Below are positions 32,601-37,327 of a DNA stretch of 37,327 nucleotides, in pieces. The notes under the pieces were generated by a model. That model ran no database searches. It saw only the letters and a program-made list of their open reading frames with translations, and was not told the DNA's origin. Within the stretch, counting starts at the first letter, position 1, and each line of letters opens with the position of its first letter. A program made the translations under genes and the position numbers. Source of the DNA: Candidatus Aminicenantota bacterium (GTDB lineage: Bacteria > Acidobacteriota > Aminicenantia > Aminicenantales > UBA4085); the NCBI GenBank assembly GCA_026393865.1, contig JAPKZI010000009.1:1-37327 (forward strand). Direction: 5' to 3'.

Positions 32601-32984
32601 CACGGCCTTGCCGTCCGGGGTGAAGCCCTGGACGAGGTCCGGGCTCGGATGCCAGGTCAGGCGCTTGGGAATTCCGCCCAGGACGGGGACGGTGTAAACG
32701 TCCATGTTCCCGTCAAACTGGGCGCTGAAGGCGAGCAGGCTCCCGTCCGGCGAAAAGGCCGGATAACCCTCCACCCCCAGGTCGGACGTCAGGCGGCGGA
32801 CGTTCTTCCCGTCCAGATCGGCCGCCCAAAGGTCATTGGCATAGACGAAAGCGATGTGTGTCCTGCCGATGGCCGGCTGGGTCAGCATCTTCGTGTCGTT
32901 GATGTCGATGGCCTGGAGCCAGGCCGCCGCGAGGATAAAGGTCAGAGACAGAATCATGATCCTGGAGATCGTCGTCTTTCTCAT
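29658..32984 (-). CDS. Tricorn-like protease (S41 family), exported
   Basis: A 1108-residue tricorn protease homologue. Signal peptide 1-25. Two beta-propellers are rich in SPDG repeats (YPAFSPDGSLLAFSA, SPVWSPDGRSIAYFS, SPVWSPDGQKISFG). An Ala/Lys/Glu/Pro-rich linker follows (about 545-590), then a further beta region, a helical segment (QIYDEAWRINRDYFY), a PDZ domain (GLLGADYAVENGRYR) and the C-terminal S41 core. The family catalytic elements are visible: His in GVGHHRVGG, Ser in ADEMAGSGGDLFPW and Glu in EDGWVVENVGVPPD. It degrades oligopeptides; here it is exported rather than cytoplasmic as in archaea. The ATG follows AAGGAGGGCTTT. A beta-barrel remnant follows in frame after its stop codon. 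Confidence 0.95.
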   Translation of the reverse strand: MRKTTISRIMILSLTFILAAAWLQAIDINDTKMLTQPAIGRTHIAFVYANDLWAADLDGKNVRRLTSDLGVEGYPAFSPDGSLLAFSAQFDGNMDVYTVPVLGGIPKRLTWHPSPDLVQGFTPDGKAVFFASSRASFTGAYSKLYTVSLDGGFPEELKVPNAARAVYSPDGTRLAYNPLPDAFTQWKNYRGGRNSVIWILKLSDLSLEKVPQPEGRANDPGPMWIGDKVYFRSDRNGEFNLFSYDPKTKEVKQLTNHTDYPILNAAAGGGKIIYEQAGQLFVFDPQTAKSARLKIGVSADLGELRERFVRGARWVRNADLSPSGARAVFEFRGEIVTVPAEKGDARNITNAPASHERSPVWSPDGRSIAYFSDASGEYQLRVRPQDGKGEVKTFKLAGSGFFDSPVWSPDGQKISFGDNSRTLYWLDLKTGIQKKIAVDFQLGGRGGNSTAWSPDSKWIAYTLNSATYIQRVCAYSLEQDRAFPITDGLSEVSDPVFDASGKYLYFFSSTDAGPVKQWFDMSNADMRLTSSIYVAALTKDAPNPLAKESDEEKGTPDKPAVDKTPAAKTEAKSSPAAVLKEEKPAAAPAKAAETFKIDFDGLDHRILALPVPAGSYRGLAAGEAGQLFYLENPAVSGPGAPGATLHKFDFKTRKDEVVLNGVSGYEISVDKKKIFYVSGGGYFITSLTPKPQPGQGRLNTDAIEVKIQPVAEWKQIYDEAWRINRDYFYATNMHGADWPAMKAKYEVFLPHAACRGDLNRIIQWMCSELGVGHHRVGGGDSPFEVRSVPGGLLGADYAVENGRYRFKKVFGGLNWNPELRAPLTEPGVEVKSGEYLLAVNGKDLRPPANLYAMFENTAGKIVEITVGPNPDGTGSRTVAVVPIASESALRNRDWVEGNLKKVEQATGGRVAYVYVPNTTTLGHTYFKRYYYPQADKEAIIVDERFNGGGLVADYYIDHLRQPLVSYWNTRYGADFKSPSASIQGPKVLIADEMAGSGGDLFPWMWRKFKLGPIVGKRTWGGLVGTLGFPVLMDGGSVTAPNLAIWTEDGWVVENVGVPPDVEIDQTPAEVIAGRDPQLEKAIQIVLDELKKNPPKKLPRPPYPIRVRR

Positions 32985-33094
32985 AAAGCCCTCCTTAAAA
33001 CGATGACGATTTTATAGCATAGGAACCCGCGATAAGCAAACCTCGGGGGACCGGGGAAACGAACTTGTCTTCCTGCTGAAGGAGGTAAGATTCT

Positions 33095-33817
33095 CTATTC
33101 GAAAAGCGTCTGGAGAGACTGGTATTTCGCGTGGACCGTGTCCACGCCCTTCTCCATGCCGTCATGGTCGTGGGCCTGGCCGGCCGCGTCGAGCGTCTTA
33201 GCCGCGATCAACAAGTCGGCGGCGGCCTTTTTGAAGGCCTCGGCCTTGGCCTCCAGCCTCTTGGGCAGGGTCGCCTTGGTGATGGCTTCAGCCTTGGTCA
33301 CCAGGTCCGCGCTGGCGCCGCGGATCTTGTCATACGCCTTCTCCGGCAGGTATGTGTGAAAAACGATATAGAGTGCCTGATGGAACACGTCCATTTCCTT
33401 GAGCACCGGGGCGAGGGTGCGGACCAGGGCTTCATATTTAGCGTGGAGCGCTTCCGCGGCGCTTAAAAGGGCCTGGTCGTCTTTGCCGGCGGCCGCCTTG
33501 TTGTAATCGTCCACCGCTGTCTTCAGGGTCGCTACGCCTTCCTTCCATTTGGCTTCCTTCTCCCGCAGAATGCCGGGGAGCTTGGCCGTAAAAATGGGAG
33601 CGGCCAGCTTATTGACGTCGGTGACGTATTTTCGGAGGGCCGCGTAGTCCTTCTCTGGGTAGGCCGTATGCCAGATCGGATAGATGATGTCGTGGAAAGC
33701 GGTGAGTTCCGGCACCTCGCTCTTGGTCTCGGCCGCTTTGTCCTGGGCCGCGGCGGAGAGGCTGAGCCCTAGAACGCCGAAAAAAAGGATGAGAACGACA
33801 ATGATCCGTTTCTTCAA
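33095..33817 (-). CDS. Exported helical protein made of two tandem His-containing repeats
   Basis: A 240-residue protein of unknown function. The TTG start (33815-33817) is favoured because GGAGG lies 5 nt upstream; an ATG at 33829 would place that site inside the gene. After a signal peptide ending SAAAQ come two homologous units of about 100 residues. They show matching landmarks: FHDIIYPIWHTAYPEKDY and FHQALYIVFHTYLPEKAY at their starts, and LHAKYEALVR and VHAKYQSLQT at their ends. Each is predicted all-helical. Three His positions recur in both units, and a further HDHD follows in the second, suggesting a metal- or heme-binding four-helix arrangement. That role is inference only. Confidence 0.8.
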   Translation of the reverse strand: MKKRIIVVLILFFGVLGLSLSAAAQDKAAETKSEVPELTAFHDIIYPIWHTAYPEKDYAALRKYVTDVNKLAAPIFTAKLPGILREKEAKWKEGVATLKTAVDDYNKAAAGKDDQALLSAAEALHAKYEALVRTLAPVLKEMDVFHQALYIVFHTYLPEKAYDKIRGASADLVTKAEAITKATLPKRLEAKAEAFKKAAADLLIAAKTLDAAGQAHDHDGMEKGVDTVHAKYQSLQTLFE

Positions 33818-33925
33818 AATGGCCTCCATATCACGATAAAATAAATGCGAGCCTTCTATTATGGGGATTTTCCCGGATTTTTCAAGCCGCCGCAGAAAAG
33901 ACAGCGGTCCGGGAACCGGATTCCT

Positions 33926-34717
33926 TCAGTATTCGACGCCGACGGTGACCCCGAAATTCAGGAGCGACGACTTGCCGCTGGAGACCCATGAGGACGAGGC
34001 CACCGCGGCCTTCAGATCGCCGTCGAGCAGGCTGTTCCATTCGAAATGAGGCCGGATGTAGAAGGGGGCGGAAAAAGTATAGGTCAATCCGAGTTCGAGA
34101 ATGAAGGCGCTGACCGCCCCTTTGTCCAGGGGGACATAATAGAAGTTGAATTTGGCGTTGGCGAAGGTGAGCCGGGCAGCCGCGTTCAGGATCAGGTTCG
34201 CTCCCGCTTCCTGTTCGAGCTGGATCCCGACCTCGCCGACGTAGCCGCCCTTGTTCTCCCAGAGGTCCAGAAAGTGGGCCGTTTCCAGACTCAAACCGCC
34301 CAGGCCCAGGTCATACGTGATCTGAAGTTCGAGCTCTCCGGTCATCGGATTTTCGGCCTTGTCCTGGTTTGGGTAGGAATAGATGTTGAAGGCCGGCTCG
34401 ACCGTGAAGGCCCCCCATTCCTTCTTGTAGGACAGGCGGAAATCCACCTCGTTGAACCGGCGGTAATTCGGTTCGCGGTTGAGGACGAAATTCCCCCAGA
34501 CCGAAAAGGTCAGTCCGGACCGGCTCAACCAGGCCGTCGGCTGCCAGACCGCTCCCTCGCTCCAGGCAAAGGAGCGCCAGATATACCTCGAATTGAAGTC
34601 GAACTCAGCGCCGTAGGTCAAGGCGCCCGATCTCTCCTCCTGGCCCAGGCCGGACGCGGGGCCCAAGGTAAGCAGAACGAGGAGGAACAGCGGAAAAGTC
34701 TTTTTCGCTCTTTCCAT
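33926..34717 (-). CDS. Outer-membrane beta-barrel protein (putative porin-like)
   Basis: A 263-residue exported protein with a signal peptide (1-25, ending GLG) and then strand after strand of alternating residues (GAEFDFNSRYIWRSF, LTFSVWGNFVLN, EVDFRLSYKKEW). It ends VTVGVEY, with the terminal aromatic residue typical of outer-membrane barrels. The overall look is that of TorF-type putative porins. The start ATG follows AAGAGGCCTT, 12 nt after the GH127-like gene's stop codon, so the two may be co-transcribed and the barrel might admit that enzyme's products. No plug domain and no TonB box. Confidence 0.82.
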   Translation of the reverse strand: MERAKKTFPLFLLVLLTLGPASGLGQEERSGALTYGAEFDFNSRYIWRSFAWSEGAVWQPTAWLSRSGLTFSVWGNFVLNREPNYRRFNEVDFRLSYKKEWGAFTVEPAFNIYSYPNQDKAENPMTGELELQITYDLGLGGLSLETAHFLDLWENKGGYVGEVGIQLEQEAGANLILNAAARLTFANAKFNFYYVPLDKGAVSAFILELGLTYTFSAPFYIRPHFEWNSLLDGDLKAAVASSSWVSSGKSSLLNFGVTVGVEY

Positions 34718-34729
34718 AAGGCCTCTTTT

Positions 34730-36754
34730 CTATTTAACGGTCGGGAAAACGGAAATGCGCAGCCTCGCGCACCCCATGGGAATGAGCGTGACGTCCTCCA
34801 AAAGAGCGCCGGTCCGCATCGGAGAGGGGGGGACCTTTCCGACCATGCGCTTCTCCTCTTTCCATTCCGGGACTCTTTTCGCCTTGGCCTTGAGAACGAT
34901 GGGGGCCGCTTCGAGAGTGAACGGCTGATAGGCCGGCGTCTTCCTCTCGAAGATCGAGATGGACGCCGCCGGATCGGCCGGGTCCACGGCCAGGCCGTAA
35001 TTCCAGGGCGTCGTGGGCAGGATCTCGACCGCGGGCCAGGCGTCCGTCCCTCCGTAACGTTTGACCTGTTCTCCGATCTTGAGCGAATACCAGAGCGGGC
35101 CGCGGCGAACGGAGACCGCGTTCCCCAGCCGGCTCCAGGTCTTGACTTCGATCTTCTGGGGGAGTTCGAGACGGACCTGGTCGCCGTTCTTCCATGTTCG
35201 TTTGAGACCGGCATAGCTCGACGCCGGCGCCTGGCCCGTCACGGCCTCTCCGTTGATGAAAACCTTCGCCATCGCGCACCATTCGGGAATCCGCATATAG
35301 AGCGGAAACTCGACGGGTTGGGATGTCCAGACCGTGAAGTCGATCGTATCGCCGAACGGATAGGCTGTATTCTCGTCGATCCTGACCTCGACGCCGGGGC
35401 CGACTTTGGCTGTGACCCGCGAGGGCGCGTAGAGCGCCGCCGTCAGTCCTTCGTCCTGGGTCGCCATCCAGAGATGCTCGCTGTAATAAGGCCAGCCGAA
35501 GGCGAAGTTGTGCTGGCAGCAGCGGTAGCTCCAAGGATCGTAGGAGAGGAGCGTGCCCTCGCTCTGGAAATCATGCGCGGCCGAGCTGTCGCAGGAAATG
35601 AGGTTGGGCGCCGTCAGGTAATGCAAGCCCTTGAGATCGGGAAGCGTCGAAGCGGGAAGCGAATTGAAGGCGATCTCCTCGCAGCGCTCCGCATAGCGCG
35701 GTTCGCCCGTGATCTTGAGGAGAGATTCGTTGGAATACATGAACTCGACCATGGAGCAGGTCTCCGCGCCCTGGCGGGGATCCCCATAACCGCGCCTCAG
35801 GTTCTCGTCCGCTCCGAACATGCCCCCGGGCTGCTGGCCGAGCTCGCCCATGACCAAGGCGTAATTGCGCTCGACGGCGTCCAGGTATTTCTTCTCTTTC
35901 GCCTGCTGGAAATAAACGCCGGGCTGGCGAAACCCCATGGTGATGTTGACGCCGTGATAGAACGAGCTGATCAGGTCTTTGGCATCGCGCTCCTCGTTGA
36001 AAAGCGGCGACGTCCAGTCCGAGGTCCGCTCATAGAGCTTCCGGCCCAGGTCGAGCAGGAATCTCTCTCTTGTCCGGTTATAAAGCCAATAGACGCTTTC
36101 GAGGTTGTCCCCTCCCCTGAGTTTCTGCCAGCTGCCGGGGAGAAGGCGTTCCGCCGGCAGGTCCAGCTCATAGCGGAAATATTTCGTCATGAAGGGAAGG
36201 ACGCGCGGATCGCCCGTCGCCTCATGAGCGCTCTGCAGGATGGAAAGCAGGAGCATGTTGGGCCAGAGGTCGAGGTTCTTCTTGTTGTCGGGAGGCCCGA
36301 AATATCCGTCGGGCTGCTGGCTGCCCAGAGCCTCATCGATCCAGCCTTTCGTCTCGCCGATGAGCGCGGCGTCCTTCAGGATGGCGCCGAGGTCGCCGTA
36401 GCCTTTCAGCCAATACGGCATCTCCTCCCAGCCTTTGTTTTTGAGCGTCAGCCAGCCGCTCCCTGAACCCAGGAATGAGCTGAGTTCCTTGAGGCGGCCG
36501 GTGAATCCGTCGCGCATCAGCTGGAGCTGACTGAGCAGCCAGCCCTTGGGCTCGATGCCTCCGATCGGAAGCTTGATCAAGGGGCTCGGAGCGAGCGGCT
36601 CGCGATTGGAGACGTAATGTCTATTATGTCCCGCCGTCGGCAGGATCTTGACGACCGTGATCAGGGCCGGAGTCTTCGCCGTCCCGGACGGACCTTCGGC
36701 CATGAAGGCCAGCGAAATCGCTCCGCAGCAGAACGCGACCAGGACGAATTTCAT
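34730..36754 (-). CDS. GH127/GH146-like glycoside hydrolase (DUF1680)
   Basis: A 674-residue exported enzyme of the DUF1680 group, which includes beta-L-arabinofuranosidases. A signal-like N-terminus (1-19) is followed by an (alpha/alpha)6 barrel (WEEMPYWLKGYGDLG, SQQPDGYFGP, GAETCSMVEF) and C-terminal beta domains (PLYMRIPEW, RRGPLWYSL). The Cys/Glu zinc site typical of GH127 is visible as the Glu and Cys of GAETCS and the pair in RCCQHN; the nucleophile is one of these cysteines. It would release arabinose or a related sugar from plant-type glycans. It lies between the porin-like gene and a serine hydrolase gene on the same strand. Confidence 0.92.
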   Translation of the reverse strand: MKFVLVAFCCGAISLAFMAEGPSGTAKTPALITVVKILPTAGHNRHYVSNREPLAPSPLIKLPIGGIEPKGWLLSQLQLMRDGFTGRLKELSSFLGSGSGWLTLKNKGWEEMPYWLKGYGDLGAILKDAALIGETKGWIDEALGSQQPDGYFGPPDNKKNLDLWPNMLLLSILQSAHEATGDPRVLPFMTKYFRYELDLPAERLLPGSWQKLRGGDNLESVYWLYNRTRERFLLDLGRKLYERTSDWTSPLFNEERDAKDLISSFYHGVNITMGFRQPGVYFQQAKEKKYLDAVERNYALVMGELGQQPGGMFGADENLRRGYGDPRQGAETCSMVEFMYSNESLLKITGEPRYAERCEEIAFNSLPASTLPDLKGLHYLTAPNLISCDSSAAHDFQSEGTLLSYDPWSYRCCQHNFAFGWPYYSEHLWMATQDEGLTAALYAPSRVTAKVGPGVEVRIDENTAYPFGDTIDFTVWTSQPVEFPLYMRIPEWCAMAKVFINGEAVTGQAPASSYAGLKRTWKNGDQVRLELPQKIEVKTWSRLGNAVSVRRGPLWYSLKIGEQVKRYGGTDAWPAVEILPTTPWNYGLAVDPADPAASISIFERKTPAYQPFTLEAAPIVLKAKAKRVPEWKEEKRMVGKVPPSPMRTGALLEDVTLIPMGCARLRISVFPTVK

Positions 36755-36767
36755 GATGCCCTCCCGC

Positions 36768-37327
36768 TCATTTTTTGATGATCGACGCCGCGACGACGTT
36801 CGCCACGCGGCTCCGGAGAGGGACGATCTCTCCTTTATCCTCGGGATGAACGCTGTTCGTCAGGAAAACGACGACGGTCTCGGTCTCGGGATCGATCCAG
36901 AGCGACGTCCCGGTGTAGCCGGAATGCCCGAACGAACGCGGGCCGAACAGGTCGCCGCCGTTGCTCGCGTAGACCGAGCTCAGATCCCAGCCCAAGCCGC
37001 GGCCGGAGAGCGGCGCCCGGGGATAGATCGAAGTCATGCGCTCGACGGTCAAGGGTGCCAGGATGCGGACGCCGTCCCATTCCCCCTTGCCCAGGATCAT
37101 CTGGGCGAACAGGGCCAGGTCGTCCGCGGTGGAGAAAAGGCCCGCGTTCCCGGACACGCCGCCTTGCAGCCGGGCCAGCGGGTCGTGAACGACGCCGATG
37201 AGCGGCTTGCCGTCGACGACCTGGGTCGGCACGGACAGACCCGGATATTTCGAGGCGGGCTTATAGAGCGTATGATACATCTTCAGCGGCTTGAAGATGT
37301 GCTGCTCGGCGAAGGCGTCGATCGACA
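36768..37327 (-). CDS. C-terminal part of a serine hydrolase (class C beta-lactamase-like), cut by the window edge
   Basis: The last 186 residues of a beta-lactamase/esterase-type serine hydrolase; the start lies beyond 37327. The visible part has the family's KPLKMYHT, GNAGLFSTADDLALFAQM (a typical helix after the active site) and the HSG box in SFGHSGYTGTSLWIDPE, equivalent to KTG in beta-lactamases. The SxxK nucleophile and YxN motifs are not in the window. Such proteins act on D-amino-acid peptides or esters in the periplasm. Its stop codon is 13 nt from the GH127-like start, so they share a transcript. Confidence 0.9.
   Translation of the reverse strand, partial: SIDAFAEQHIFKPLKMYHTLYKPASKYPGLSVPTQVVDGKPLIGVVHDPLARLQGGVSGNAGLFSTADDLALFAQMILGKGEWDGVRILAPLTVERMTSIYPRAPLSGRGLGWDLSSVYASNGGDLFGPRSFGHSGYTGTSLWIDPETETVVVFLTNSVHPEDKGEIVPLRSRVANVVAASIIKK

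Noticed and set aside
30111-33017. 968-codon plus-strand ORF opposite the tricorn-like protease
   Set aside because: Long only because of high GC and codon bias on the other strand; Arg/Gly/Val-rich with no domain.

Overview
The window is GC-rich, densely coded DNA that looks like a chromosomal segment of an uncultured anaerobic Gram-negative bacterium. The best guess is Candidatus Aminicenantes or another relative of Acidobacteriota. The grounds are many secreted peptidases with signal peptides (S9, two M14, a tricorn-like S41, a CocE-type hydrolase), outer-membrane beta-barrel sequence, a desulfoferrodoxin/rubrerythrin oxygen-defence pair, and strong AGGAGG-type ribosome binding sites with some TTG and GTG starts. 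The taxon is inferred from gene content, not from a marker gene.

Layout. 1-5.1 kb: start of a cut-off gene, a type 2 tryptophan synthase beta chain with a structured leader, an S9 peptidase with its terminator, a small membrane ORF and tRNA-Arg(TCG). 5.1-9.9 kb (minus strand): an alpha-oxoamine synthase with an SDR reductase (possibly a sphingoid-base-like lipid route), then a CocE/NonD hydrolase with a small secreted partner. 9.9-14.6 kb (plus strand): an RsbRD-type sensor domain protein and two M14 metallopeptidases. 14.6-21.1 kb: a sodium:solute symporter, a GH94 phosphorylase, a GH130 phosphorylase and a UroD-family protein, tightly packed as a phosphorolytic sugar-use operon. 21.1-22.3 kb: desulfoferrodoxin and rubrerythrin. 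22.3-27.4 kb: a glucuronokinase-like GHMP kinase, a Tat-exported Gfo/Idh oxidoreductase fused to a TIM-barrel isomerase, a divergent DUF1080 protein and a sugar nucleotidyltransferase. Together these suggest 3-keto-glycoside breakdown and sugar-1-phosphate salvage. 27.5-37.3 kb: a transmembrane Ser/Thr kinase, a beta-barrel remnant, a tricorn-like protease, a duplicated His-containing helical protein, an outer-membrane protein, a GH127-like hydrolase and the end of a serine hydrolase.

The most striking feature is a family of GC-rich, three-hairpin repeats. Full copies are 104 bp and occur four times in 37 kb, counting one shortened copy. Two copies lie between genes or abut a stop codon. The other two sit inside conserved enzymes as in-frame peptide insertions, read in two different frames. 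In the frame used in the GH94 gene a full element would carry two stop codons, and that copy has exactly the 39-bp deletion that removes them. Differences among full copies are confined to hairpin loops and the bases beside them. This resembles, but is not evidently related to, the Rickettsia palindromic elements that insert into proteins. A second, unrelated dispersed repeat appears to form the N-terminal extension of one M14 peptidase.
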